DNA of 64,000 nt. Source: Hahellaceae bacterium (GTDB lineage: Bacteria > Pseudomonadota > Gammaproteobacteria > Pseudomonadales > Oleiphilaceae). A program made the translations under genes and the position numbers. Numbering within the stretch: the stretch's first letter is position 1; each line of letters starts with the position of its first letter. The notes under the pieces are model-generated. The model made no database searches. It was not told where the DNA came from and worked only from the letters and a program-made list of their open reading frames with translations. Location of the stretch: contig JACKOB010000003.1 in assembly GCA_024234575.1 (NCBI GenBank), positions 620,001 through 684,000 of the forward strand, read 5' to 3'. Shown piece by piece: positions 20,416 through 29,565 of this stretch.

Positions 20416-21306
20416 CTATGCATCTGGGTCGACGCCCGCTTTGATTAGCAGCTTTCGCAATCGCTCCTGTTCGAGAATAGCGGCCTCTTTTGCTCTTCTT
20501 TCAGCTTCCTGATTTGCTAGCGCTTCTTCTTTGGCCATGCGCTCTTCTTCCTGATTTGCTAGCGCTTCTTCTTTGGCCCTACGCTCTTCTTCCTGTTTCT
20601 CCAATGCTTTTTCAAGTAACGCCTGTTGGGTTTTCTCTTCCCGAATGGCATTTTCCCGTGCCTGGTACAGGTGATAGGCTTGTTCTTTTTCAGAGAATCG
20701 CTGTAATGTGGCCATGGCTTGCCTCAGTTCCGTTGTATTCAATTGGGCAGGTAGTTCAGACCAGCTTTTGGCTTCCCTGAAAAAAAGCATCCACTGATCT
20801 TCCATGCTCAGGGTCGGAGCTGGCTGCCATTTGTTCAATTCTAATACATGCAGACTGCAATGGTCATTTAAAATTTTTTGCTGTGCCAAATCGGCCATTT
20901 GGAAATGATGGTGCGCCACTGAGGTTGAGTTGAACAAGTTTTCGGCTAATAGCCATATAGAAATCACAGGGTGCAAGTCGTCATACTTTTCGCCATCCTG
21001 TAATTGTGCTGCATAAATATCGCTCCATGTGTAAAGCATTCTCGCTGGCAGGTGCGGGAATATCACCATCTGGATTTCAATCTGGAACAATCGCTTCTTG
21101 TCGTCCTTTGCTTTGATATCAACAATCGAGAGCTTATCGCCAATAAATTCTCTTTCGTTGTAGGGGTTAAGGATGTCCACCACGACGATAGGTGATTCTG
21201 GTTTGATCACGCTATTGAGAAAGCTGATGAGTAATGGTTTGTTGGTTTCAGAGCCTAAAATGGCTTTGAAAACACAGTCTATCTGCGGGTTTATACGGTG
21301 TTTCAT
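20416..21306 (-). CDS. Rpn family recombination-promoting nuclease/putative transposase (copy 2, complete)
   Basis: This 296-residue protein has an N-terminal PD-(D/E)XK nuclease of the Rpn/YhgA-like type: catalytic Asp in ILNPYNEREF or the following VDIKAKDD stretch, and the E-I-Q triplet in FQIEIQM. A charged coiled-coil tail (residues ~210-290) is built of a 14-residue repeat of the form EEERxAKEEALANQ. The known family role is endonuclease-promoted recombination. It is a close relative of the partial copy at 1-695 in the same orientation. It sits between the kinase/NRPS block and the monooxygenase gene. The start ATG is conserved in both copies. Confidence 0.9.
   Translation of the reverse strand: MKHRINPQIDCVFKAILGSETNKPLLISFLNSVIKPESPIVVVDILNPYNEREFIGDKLSIVDIKAKDDKKRLFQIEIQMVIFPHLPARMLYTWSDIYAAQLQDGEKYDDLHPVISIWLLAENLFNSTSVAHHHFQMADLAQQKILNDHCSLHVLELNKWQPAPTLSMEDQWMLFFREAKSWSELPAQLNTTELRQAMATLQRFSEKEQAYHLYQARENAIREEKTQQALLEKALEKQEEERRAKEEALANQEEERMAKEEALANQEAERRAKEAAILEQERLRKLLIKAGVDPDA
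20505..20594 (-). repeat. 42-bp tandem repeat in the Rpn 3' end
   Basis: The hexamer CTTCCT recurs at 20505, 20547 and 20589 with a period of exactly 42 bp. Two nearly perfect units encode the 14-residue coiled-coil repeat of the Rpn tail. The period is a multiple of three, so unit gain or loss would change tail length without breaking the frame. Confidence 0.85.
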
Positions 21307-21529
21307 TACGTTCTCCAGTCCTTGGAAAAACAGGCATTATCAATCAGGTTTGGTGGGGGATAAAGTAGTTTGTGTCCCGCGTACCTTGTTCAACCTATTG
21401 TGGCCGAAAATATCAAGTTGTTGGCCAGAAGCAGCATATCTCCTACATCGGCCGCTCTTTATACTCAGTTCACACCTTAAAAAGAATTCGCTGATTCTGG
21501 CGGGTCGATAAAGAGCAACGGGAGGGAGT

Positions 21530-23095
21530 ATGAACGCACCATTAAAAGCTACACTGCCTGATCAAAATAATCCTGAGCAAGACGGGGCGACGGTACGGGA
21601 TGTCATTATTGTCGGTACAGGCTTCTCTGGGATTTGCCTCGCCATTAAACTGCGCGAGGCGGGGGTTACAGATATTCTGATGCTCGAAAAGGCAGATGAT
21701 TTTGGTGGTACCTGGCGCGACAATACTTATCCTGGTTGTGCCTGTGATGTGCAGTCTCATTTGTACTCTTATTCGTTTGAAGGTAATCCCAACTGGTCGA
21801 AAAGTTATGCGGGTTGGTCAGAAATTCAGGACTACATTCTCCATTGCGTAAAAAAATACCAGTTACGCCCCTTGGCGCGTTTTGGCCACAGCGTTGCGGG
21901 TGCCCATTTTAATGAGGTTTCTGGCCTTTGGCATATCACTACCGATAAGGGCGAGTCTTTAGTCAGCCGCTTTTTCGTGATGGCCACAGGGCCGTTGCAT
22001 GTGCCTGCGATTCCGTCTATTGCTGGTTTAAATTCATTTAAAGGAAGAGTGTTTCATTCGGCACGTTGGGAGCATGATTTTAATCTGACAGGAAAACGAG
22101 TAGCCTCAATTGGCACCGGCGGCAGTGCGATTCAATATGTGCCAGAGATTGCCCCACAGGTGTCGCAACTTAAAGTATTTCAGCGCACGCCAGCCTGGGT
22201 GTTGCCGCGCCATGAGCGAGCCTACACCGCCCTCGAAAAAAACCTGTTCGCTAAGCTGCCACTGCTACGTAAACTGCATCGCCTGTGGATTTACTGCAGT
22301 AACGAGCTGCGCTTGCTGCCTATTCGCCAGCCACTGTTAGCTCGGGTAGCCGAAGCTATGGGTAAGCGACACATCAACAAGCAGATCGCTGACCCCAAAA
22401 TTGCCAGTAAAATGACGCCAGATTACACCATTGGCTGTAAGCGCATCCTCATTTCGAATAAATACTATCCGGCTTTTAATCGGGATAATGTTGAACTGGT
22501 GACTGAGGCCATAAAGAAAGTCACCGAAACGGGCATTGAAACAGCAGATGGGCGCTTGCATGAGGTGGATGCAATCATTCTGGGCACCGGTTTTGTGATT
22601 GATCCTCGAGACTATATGAAAAATGTTTCTATTACGGGGAAAGGTGGCATCTCGCTGCTGGAGCAATGGAAAGATGGACCAGCTTGCTACAAAGGGTTGA
22701 CGGTTGAAAACTTCCCTAATTTCTTTCAGATGACGGGGCCGAACTCGGGGCTGGGGCACAATTCGATCATTTATATGATTGAAAGCCAAGTGTCCTACAT
22801 TGTAGACGGCGTCACAAAGCTAAAAAAAGGCAATTATAAATATCTTGATGTTAAACCTCAGGTACTGCAGGATTTTAACGACCATGTTCAGGTGCGCATG
22901 CAAAATACCGTGTGGACGTCTGGCTGCGTCAGCTGGTATCAGCAAAAAGATGGCAGAAATATTGCTATCTGGCCGGGTACGACTTTTGCCTACCGCTGGC
23001 AAACCCGGCATCTTAATCTGGCAGATTATGAGGTAGTGGTGAATGATGGCGCAGATACCGCCGTCGTGTTAGACAACAAGGTCGCTTTTTCTTAA
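21530..23095 (+). CDS. Flavin-containing Baeyer-Villiger-type monooxygenase
   Basis: The 521-residue protein has an N-terminal FAD-binding Rossmann motif (VGTGFSGICLA), the Baeyer-Villiger fingerprint FKGRVFHSARW (FxGxxxHxxxW) near residue 170, and a second, NADPH-binding GTGGSA motif just after it. The family uses NADPH and O2 to insert oxygen next to a carbonyl or to oxidise heteroatoms. The substrate cannot be read from sequence. A GGGAGG ribosome site precedes the ATG by about 4 nt. An alpha/beta hydrolase follows 79 bp downstream on the same strand, and a monooxygenase plus esterase is a common arrangement for ketone breakdown. Close linkage to the NRPS-PKS block leaves a tailoring role possible but unproven. 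Confidence 0.92.
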   Translation: MNAPLKATLPDQNNPEQDGATVRDVIIVGTGFSGICLAIKLREAGVTDILMLEKADDFGGTWRDNTYPGCACDVQSHLYSYSFEGNPNWSKSYAGWSEIQDYILHCVKKYQLRPLARFGHSVAGAHFNEVSGLWHITTDKGESLVSRFFVMATGPLHVPAIPSIAGLNSFKGRVFHSARWEHDFNLTGKRVASIGTGGSAIQYVPEIAPQVSQLKVFQRTPAWVLPRHERAYTALEKNLFAKLPLLRKLHRLWIYCSNELRLLPIRQPLLARVAEAMGKRHINKQIADPKIASKMTPDYTIGCKRILISNKYYPAFNRDNVELVTEAIKKVTETGIETADGRLHEVDAIILGTGFVIDPRDYMKNVSITGKGGISLLEQWKDGPACYKGLTVENFPNFFQMTGPNSGLGHNSIIYMIESQVSYIVDGVTKLKKGNYKYLDVKPQVLQDFNDHVQVRMQNTVWTSGCVSWYQQKDGRNIAIWPGTTFAYRWQTRHLNLADYEVVVNDGADTAVVLDNKVAFS

Positions 23096-23174
23096 TGCCC
23101 GGCTTGTAGCAAAACGGGCCGATTATTTACCATCGTTTCCCGTCACCGGGAACCATAACAGGAATAAAAAACAC

Positions 23175-24113
23175 GTGAAGAAACTGGCTGTATTTATCGG
23201 AATACTCGTACTCATTATCGCCGCCGGAGGGCTGGGTGCATCCCACTACCGCAACGAACTTTTCGATGCGGCCATTGCGGCGGAGGCACAAAAGGCGGGG
23301 CTTAGCGAACGAACCGTAAATGTTGGTGATATGGTAATTTCGTACTACGAAGGCCCCAAGAAGGCAAACCAGGAAACCGTGGTATTGATTCATGGCTTTG
23401 GTGCCATCAAAGAAAACTGGCTGCGTTTTTCTGCCTTTCTGACTAACGACTATCATGTTATCGCTTTTGATCTGCCTGGACACGGTAAAAGCAGTCAGGA
23501 GTTTAGCCGCAGCTATACCATTGATGCACAAGTAGAAAATGTACGAAACATAACCGCCGCCTTAGGTGTGCAACGTTTTCACCTGGCCGGTAACTCAATG
23601 GGTGGGGCGATATCCTCAATGTATGCCGCGCGTTATCCTGAATCTTTACAGTCGCTGACGTTGATCGATCCGGCTGGCATTTACGATCATTATGCACCGC
23701 TGCAGGAAGCGTTGGAGCAAGGTAACAACCCATTAATCGTTAAGAATATGGAAGAGTTTCATTACTTGATCGATTTCGCCATGGAAAAGCCGCCCATTAT
23801 TCCCTGGCCGCTAATTAACGTTGCCGCTGATCGCGCGATGGCTATGCAGGGTATCAAAGAAAAAATATTTGCTGATATCCGCCAAGAAGGCGAAACCGAC
23901 TTTAAAGCTGAGTTAGGAAAAATTCGTACGCCTACGCTAATTATGTGGGGCGATCAGGACCGTATTATTGATGTGGGCAACGCCGCGGTGTTTAAAGCAC
24001 TAATTCCTCATGCGCAATTAGACATCTACGAAGGCATTGGTCACGTGCCGATGATGGAGATTCCAGAGCAGTCAGCAACAGATATGCGCAACTTTATGAG
24101 CCAGTCACGGTAA
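23175..24113 (+). CDS. Membrane-anchored alpha/beta hydrolase
   Basis: The 312-residue protein begins with one hydrophobic segment (KLAVFIGILVLIIAAGG), so it is probably anchored facing the periplasm. The hydrolase core shows the oxyanion HGFG loop, nucleophile GNSMGG, an Asp in MWGDQDRI and the final His in GIGHVPM. The start is GTG, preceded by AGGA about 10 nt upstream. It follows the Baeyer-Villiger monooxygenase and may hydrolyse the ester or lactone that enzyme makes. A strong hairpin terminator lies immediately downstream. Confidence 0.88.
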   Translation: MKKLAVFIGILVLIIAAGGLGASHYRNELFDAAIAAEAQKAGLSERTVNVGDMVISYYEGPKKANQETVVLIHGFGAIKENWLRFSAFLTNDYHVIAFDLPGHGKSSQEFSRSYTIDAQVENVRNITAALGVQRFHLAGNSMGGAISSMYAARYPESLQSLTLIDPAGIYDHYAPLQEALEQGNNPLIVKNMEEFHYLIDFAMEKPPIIPWPLINVAADRAMAMQGIKEKIFADIRQEGETDFKAELGKIRTPTLIMWGDQDRIIDVGNAAVFKALIPHAQLDIYEGIGHVPMMEIPEQSATDMRNFMSQSR

Positions 24114-24127
24114 ACTTCCGCAGCCTT

Positions 24128-24163
24128 GGCCAGCAAGAATCTACTATATTGCTGGCCTTTGTT
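24128..24163 (+). terminator. Intrinsic terminator after the hydrolase gene
   Basis: A perfect 9-bp stem (GGCCAGCAA at 24128-24136, TTGCTGGCC at 24149-24157) with a 12-nt loop is followed by TTTGTT. It sits 14 bp after the hydrolase stop and just before the convergent lipoprotein gene. Confidence 0.8.
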
Positions 24164-24166
24164 GCT

Positions 24167-24736
24167 TTACCACTGCTTGTTAACGGTTTTATTTCCCGGT
24201 AGTAAGCCCACGCCTAAAGAGTTTCCGTTTTCGGACACCACAATGGGGCAATTAACGACCTTGCGTGTACGGGTGATAGTTAGTAGCCCTTTCTCTTCTG
24301 CCGCCAAAAGCGGTTCTTCAGACGTTATTTCTTTCTTGTCAGCGCCTTGGTTCCAACTTACTTCGTATACCAGCCACAGCGGACTGTATTGGTTGTCGTG
24401 ACTGTTTGGGCCGATAGGTTGCGGTGCCGATGCCAAAATGCTGGGCTGCTCTTTTCCAGGAAACACATACACCCTTTCAAGAACGGTTTTTACCGCTGGT
24501 GGTTTGGGGTAGTTAGGGATGGCGTCCTCAAGGCGAGGCACATAATTGGCACCCATCGCGGCAGCAAGTTCTTTATCGGAGATATCTGTGGTGAGGTAAT
24601 AGACTTTTGTACCCTCATACCAACCGCCAATTACAGGTAACGAAATCGTCGCATTATCCGGTGCTGTGGATGGCTGTTGCGCGCAGGCCGACATGATCGC
24701 AGTTATAAAAACAACATAAGATATACGCCTAATCAT
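24167..24736 (-). CDS. Putative lipoprotein of unknown function
   Basis: The 189-residue protein has a short hydrophobic signal and a lipobox-like MSAC at residues ~15-18, so it is probably a lipid-anchored periplasmic or outer-membrane protein. The mature part shows no family I can name; the region around residues 50-115 is rich in Pro and Tyr. It is convergent with the hydrolase gene and is preceded by a long gene-free stretch. Function unknown. Confidence 0.7.
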   Translation of the reverse strand: MIRRISYVVFITAIMSACAQQPSTAPDNATISLPVIGGWYEGTKVYYLTTDISDKELAAAMGANYVPRLEDAIPNYPKPPAVKTVLERVYVFPGKEQPSILASAPQPIGPNSHDNQYSPLWLVYEVSWNQGADKKEITSEEPLLAAEEKGLLTITRTRKVVNCPIVVSENGNSLGVGLLPGNKTVNKQW

Positions 24737-25204
24737 CGTTGAAGCCCTTTTATCGTAAATAGTTTGTTAAATAGACTAGCCTAAAAAGATTGAAACGTGT
24801 TGATGAAATCTGTCGCTAATCCAAAGTATCCGGAGTATGAAATAGAAAATATATATGACTTGAGCGTCATCAAATGCATTGTTGGTTAACGCTGGTATAA
24901 AGCACGGCATGGAAAAGATGTTGAAGCAGATGTTTTTAGAGAGTCTGTGAGGAATTAGACTTTAGTCTTAGTGGTAGGCCAAAAGCTGGTTATTGAGTAA
25001 ATTGTTGCTAGTCTTTATGGGGTGTTTTGCCGTCAATTTTTTACGAGAACAAACTACAATATTTTCGCCGGTTAGATTTACAGTGATTTTTTATTGCCAT
25101 CATTAAGCAATTAAAATGTTGTTGTGATTCATGTGTGTTTCTGGCTGATACAACAACTTAAGCCCGCGGGTTGTCAGATTGCTAATGTGAAGTGATGAGG
25201 TTCT
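24737..25204. other. Gene-free interval upstream of the disrupted chemoreceptor
   Basis: These 468 bp are AT-rich with no open frame of credible length and no RNA gene that I recognise. They probably hold the promoters of the lipoprotein gene and of the interrupted chemoreceptor gene whose ATG is at 25205. Confidence 0.5.
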
Positions 25205-25227
25205 ATGAAACTGTCTAAAACGCTTAG
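25205..25227 (+). pseudogene. 5' stub of chemoreceptor gene cut off by the IS element
   Basis: The 23 nt begin with ATG and encode M-K-L-S-K-T-L plus the first two bases of a Ser codon, ending in the TTAG target site. Joined to base 26380 (after one target copy is removed) the frame runs straight into S-I-I-T-V-V-P and the chemoreceptor below. A GAGG ribosome-site-like stretch lies just upstream. Without the IS, this would be the true N-terminus. Confidence 0.85.
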
Positions 25228-25292
25228 GGACTCTCTGATTAATTCCTAAAATGTTATACGATTAGATCCGAATCCACCAACCCGGTACGACC

Positions 25293-26230
25293 ATGAAACA
25301 GCAAAGTTTAGAAGCCAGCGGCTTTGAGGTTTATCGAAAGAAAACGCGCAAGGAAATGTTTCTGGATGAAATGAGCCAGATTATTCCCTGGGAAGAGTTA
25401 TGCGAGGCCATCAAACCCTTCTACCCAGAACCACCTAAAGGCGCAGGACGTAAACCGGTCGGGTTAGCGCGAATGTTACGCATTCATTTTCTCCAACATT
25501 GGTTTGAACTATCGGATCCCGGAGCGGAGGAAGCCCTCTATGATTCCAGGGCTATGCGTATGTTTGTTGGGATTGATTTGGGTAAAGAACCTGTTCCTGA
25601 CGAAACGACAATTTGTAAATTTCGCCACCTGATGGAGAAAAACAATTTGGGTGGTGAGCTATTTCGCCTCGTTAATGTGTATTTGGAAGAAAATGGTTTA
25701 AAGGTTTCTCGAGGTACGATTGTTGATGCCACGATTATTAACGCACCGAGTTCAACCAAAAACAAAGACAAGCGGCGTGATCCCGAAATGCACCAGACTA
25801 GAAAAGGCAATCAGTGGTACTTTGGCATGAAGACACACATCGGAGTGGACAGCAAACGAAGAATTCACTCGATCGCAGTGACGCCTGCTAACACACGACT
25901 CACAGGTCTTAGAAGATTTGCTTCATGGTGAAGAAACGCGAATATGGGTGATTCAGCTTATGCAGGTCAAAGAAGTCATCAAATTGCATGCGCCAAATGC
26001 CAAAGATTTTACGCAAGAAAAGCCTATCGCAATAGACCGTTGAGTGAAAAGAGCAGTCGGCTAATCGACATAAGTCGAAAATCAGGTCGCGTAGAACACA
26101 TCTTCGATAATGAAACCAATTTGGCTACAAAAGGTTCGTTATCGTGGATAGATAAAATGCCAATGCAGTGTTTACCAAGTGCGCCTTGGTGAATATGGTA
26201 TTGGCCAGAAGGCATTTTCAACCTGCTTAG
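25293..26230 (+). pseudogene. IS5-family transposase, frameshifted
   Basis: The first 212 codons are intact and typical of IS5 transposases (LRIHFLQHWFELSDP, then VDATIINAPSSTKNKDK holding the first catalytic Asp, and GNQWYFGMKTHIGVD). Near 25885 the frame shifts. The expected continuation, with HDSQ-like, DLLHGEE and then GDSAYAGQ, is spread over two frames, with further shifts around 25960-26110. The conserved RVEHIF and VRYRG blocks are still readable, ending at TAG 26228-26230. At least four frame changes mean no active enzyme is made. Confidence 0.88.
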
Positions 26231-26286
26231 CAGGAAAGTTGCGCCTGAATGGCGCCAAACGGCCGCTTGAAGTGGCCAAGTAGAAC

Positions 26287-26306
26287 AAAAAAGGCTTCGG
26301 CCTTTT
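26287..26306 (+). terminator. UUCG-loop intrinsic terminator inside the IS
   Basis: The stem AAAAGGC / GCCTTTT closes a TTCG tetraloop and ends in a T-run. With A-runs on the other side it could work in both directions. It would stop transcripts entering the chemoreceptor remainder from the upstream promoter. Confidence 0.8.
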
Positions 26307-26379
26307 AGAAATAGACATATTCAAGAAGTAAATAGTATGCCAGGTCTGGAAAAAGAGTCATTGATCAGACCTTCCTTAG

Positions 26380-28327
26380 TATTATTACGGTTGTTCCCGT
26401 TTCCTTGGCGGTGATTTGTGCTTTCTTCTGGTCAACAGCAGTAAATGAGAAAATTGACTTCGCCAAGCGTAGCCAGCAAGTGGTGGCTTTGTCGAACGTG
26501 CTTGATAATGTTGCCCACCAGTTTGCCGTAGAGAGAGGGCTAACGGCCGGTTTTTTAGGGAGCGGTGGTGCCCAAGGGAAAGATAAGGTGATTGTCCAGC
26601 GTGGCAAAGCAGATGAGGCGGCCAATGCGCTGATCAGTTTGAAAGCAGACACTTATCCGGATATAGACAAAGCCATATTTGACGATGCAACAGGCCCTGT
26701 TATTCGGATGTTTGACGGGCGAGCAGCTCTGCGTAAGCGAGTAGACGAAGTTGATAAAGGGGCGCCGGCGTTTGCTTACTATTCTGAGTTAAATGCAACT
26801 ACCCTGGCATCAATAGATAGAATTGGCCTGCTGATTTCGGACAGTGAACTAAAATCACAATTTTATTCGCGACTGGCTTTGCTGAGGGCAAAAGAGCGGG
26901 CGGGACAAAGCCGAGGAGCCCTTAACGGTATTTTTGCCGCTGGTAAGACGAATGCCAGCAGGCATGCGTCGGTTTCGATGTATTTGGATGAAGAAAAAAG
27001 CGAACTGAATTGGTTTCAGCGCCTGATGCCAGCAGAGCAGGCTAAGAAATTGACGGCTCTCGAAAGTCAGCCACATTGGCAGCAGGTAGCGAGCGCATCG
27101 AAAGGTTTTGTTGGGTCGCAGAACTTTGATCAGATAAGTGGGCCGAATAATTGGTTTGCTCTGGCTACTCAGAGAATTGGTGACATTAAAGGTCTATCAG
27201 ATGAGCTTGGTGAAAGTATTACTCAAGGTGCGGATGCAATTAAAAGCCAGTTAGTATGGCAGCGTAATAGCCTGTTAATGCTGTTTGTGCTGATAATCGT
27301 ACCGCTTGGTCTACTGCTGTTAAAGCTGCAAACATCGTTAACACGTCGAGTCAACAGAATTCAGCAGGCGCTGGTTTTAGCGGCGAAAGAGAAGAACCTT
27401 ACAAGCCGGCTGAACGATACATCCGAAGATGAGATTGGCCTGATTTCCCATGCACTTGATAACCACTTCCAACACATGCAAAGTGTTTTTTCAGAAATGC
27501 GAAAGCTGGTAGAAGTAACCGATAAACAGCTGGACGAAGTCACAGACTTAGCGACGCAAGCGCTGAATAATGCATCAGCACAACACAGCCAAACCGACCA
27601 GATCGCCACGGCGATGACAGAAATGTCGCAGACCAGTGCCGAAATCGCCACCAATATGCAACAGTCTGCCTCGGAGACAGAAATTTTGCAGACGCAAGGT
27701 AAGGAAGGGCGCAGCCGAATTGATGCAGGCGAAGAGTCTGTGCGACAGCTGGATGCAGAGATCGATAAAAGCTACGAAATTGTTAAAGAGCTATCAGACA
27801 ACACCCATGCTATCAGTGGTTTGTTAGCGACGATTGAAGGTATCGCCCAGCAGACCAACCTGTTGGCGCTCAATGCGGCCATTGAAGCGGCGCGGGCTGG
27901 CGAGCAAGGGCGTGGCTTTGCGGTGGTTGCCGATGAAGTAAGAAGCCTATCCCAGCGAACCCAAGCCTCTACAGAAGAGATACAGGGTATGATCAGCAAA
28001 TTGCGTAAAAGCAGTGATCATGCCATGAAGTCGATGTCTAACAGTAAAGAAATGACTGATGTGACTACTGATCTTGTTGTTAAAAATGCTGAGATGGTCG
28101 AGACCATCTTTGCCTCAATTGACCGGTTAAATATGGTGATATCCCAGGTTGCAACCGCTGCGGAAGAACAAACCCATGTGTCTGACGATATCAACCGCAA
28201 TGTGCACGATGTTGCCTCGTTGTCTGATCAAACGCTTAACAGCGTTGAGCAATCGAATAAAACAGTGAAAGATATTCGCCGTGGTTTTGAGTCGCTCATG
28301 ATGCAAATCGAGAGCTACAAACTGTAA
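26380..28327 (+). pseudogene. Methyl-accepting chemotaxis protein with NIT sensor domain, separated from its start by the IS
   Basis: The remainder is ~649 codons and is intact. It begins with the rest of the first membrane helix ([18 protein letters not shown]). It continues with a periplasmic nitrate/nitrite-sensing (NIT) domain containing [13 protein letters not shown], a second helix near residue 290, a HAMP segment, and a cytoplasmic signalling hairpin centred on [20 protein letters not shown]. The only near start, a GTG at 26405, would delete most of the first helix and has no ribosome site; an in-frame TAG lies in the IS at 26333. The protein is therefore probably not made as a membrane receptor, though the frame is undamaged. 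Confidence 0.85.
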
Positions 28328-28370
28328 ACATGGTGGTTGAGTGCGGGTTCGTTTTAGTTAGGTTGGCCAT

Positions 28371-28856
28371 ATGACACCTCATCAAAATCAACAGTTTCTT
28401 TGGCTGGAGCCGCTCTCCTATGCGTGGGCATGCGGAAGAATATCTACACGCAAAGTACTTTTCGTGGCAGCGATACTTTGGGTGTTGTTGATAATTCTTG
28501 CGCTAGCGCTTACCACCTATACCGCACAGCCTGACATACAAGTAGATGCAAGACTGGCTATTATCATCGCAGTTTTCTGTTTTGCAGCAACCTGGTTTGT
28601 ATCCCGAATACCGCGCAATGTGCACGTTTATGAGAAGGGTATCTGGATAGGTAAAACTTTGATTCCAACTGCCCGCATAAGCTCTGCCAGTGTTGGGTCT
28701 GCGATGGTAAGAGGCAAGCCATACTCGATTCTGCAGTTTAGTACGGTTAATGGTCGTACTTATAACATCGGTTTAAGCCACGCCATAGCGCCAGCAGATC
28801 TTGCAAAATATCTCATTACCTCCGGCATGGGGCGTTTACCGACGAGCCAGTCTTAG
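28371..28856 (+). CDS. Small membrane protein of unknown function
   Basis: The 161-residue protein has two adjacent membrane segments (VLFVAAILWVLLIILALAL and LAIIIAVFCFAATWFV) near residues 29-80. A short soluble domain follows (YEKGIWIGKTLIPTARIS), reminiscent of the small membrane-bound beta-barrel domains called bacterial PH-like. I do not recognise a named family. It lies 43 bp after the chemoreceptor stop on the same strand and may be co-transcribed with it. Confidence 0.65.
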   Translation: MTPHQNQQFLWLEPLSYAWACGRISTRKVLFVAAILWVLLIILALALTTYTAQPDIQVDARLAIIIAVFCFAATWFVSRIPRNVHVYEKGIWIGKTLIPTARISSASVGSAMVRGKPYSILQFSTVNGRTYNIGLSHAIAPADLAKYLITSGMGRLPTSQS

Positions 28857-28881
28857 CGGTGCAGGCGGCTTTTAACGGTAA

Positions 28882-29565
28882 TCATGGCTGCTCGACGAGA
28901 TTCGTAATTTGCTCCTTTGCTGATACGCTTCTCGCTTTTCCGGGCATGGTGATCTCAAGAATACTTTGTTTATCTAATGTTGAACTCTCTTCCAACTGGT
29001 CATTCATGTAAAGAATATATGCCGTTAGCGCGTAAGCTTCGTCGTTATGTAAACTCTTCGGGGCATGGTGTGGCATGGCGCGTCTTATGTAATCAAATAT
29101 AGTGGTAGCGTAGGGCCACATACTCCCCACAGAAATGAGCAGTATGGGGTACTCTTTAATACGGAGCACTCGCAAGGGATCCTCAAAACTAAACCAGCCA
29201 TCGCTTCCAGCCAGACGTGCAGCGGGCCCCTCTATGCCACTTTTCCCGTGGCACATGGCGCACTGATTCTGATACAACACTTTACCTTGGGCGGCAGCGC
29301 CTTGGCCATCCGGTAAGTTTGTCCCATCAGGGAAAATCGTAATCTCATATCGTTCTATTTCAGCTTTGCTGAGAGGCTGGCCAAGATCTGTCATGAGCCA
29401 TTCAGCGGCGCCATCAGCAAATAAAAGTGTTGATTGCATACCCCAAAGAAACAGGCCAAGAAGCAGTGTCCTAAAAAGTGAAGTTGTGCAAACTGACTTA
29501 CGCATTAAGACGACTGCACTAATAGACTCTGTTGATAAAGTCGTGAGGCGAATCCGATCAACCAT
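28882..29565 (-). CDS. soxD: Cytochrome c subunit of sulfite dehydrogenase (SoxD-like)
   Basis: The 227-residue protein has one heme c site, CAMCHG, near residue 105. A distal Met ligand is likely in the MPHHAPKS region. The ATG at 29565 has GGAG 7 nt upstream and overlaps the soxC stop by 8 bp, so translation is coupled. A second ATG at 29505 would give a more typical signal peptide (SLFRTLLLGLFLWG), so the true start is open. The role is to accept electrons from the molybdenum subunit in the periplasm. It is shorter than the diheme SoxD of classical Sox clusters, and no other sox genes (soxXYZAB) are in view. Confidence 0.82.
   Translation of the reverse strand: MVDRIRLTTLSTESISAVVLMRKSVCTTSLFRTLLLGLFLWGMQSTLLFADGAAEWLMTDLGQPLSKAEIERYEITIFPDGTNLPDGQGAAAQGKVLYQNQCAMCHGKSGIEGPAARLAGSDGWFSFEDPLRVLRIKEYPILLISVGSMWPYATTIFDYIRRAMPHHAPKSLHNDEAYALTAYILYMNDQLEESSTLDKQSILEITMPGKARSVSAKEQITNLVEQP

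Larger units (their letters stand above)
25228..26375 (+). mobile_element. IS5-family insertion sequence, 1148 bp, decayed
   Basis: It is bounded by imperfect terminal inverted repeats: GGACTCTCTGATTAATTCC at the left, and GGAAGGTCTGATCAATGAC at the right read on the minus strand, 13 of 19 matching. It is flanked by a perfect 4-bp direct repeat TTAG (25224-25227 and 26376-26379), which fits the YTAR target of the IS5 family. It carries one transposase gene with several frameshifts, and a UUCG-loop terminator near its right end. It is inserted at codon 8 of a chemoreceptor gene. Confidence 0.9.

Noticed and set aside
22337..22789. 150-codon minus-strand open frame
   Set aside because: Antisense to the well supported monooxygenase gene.
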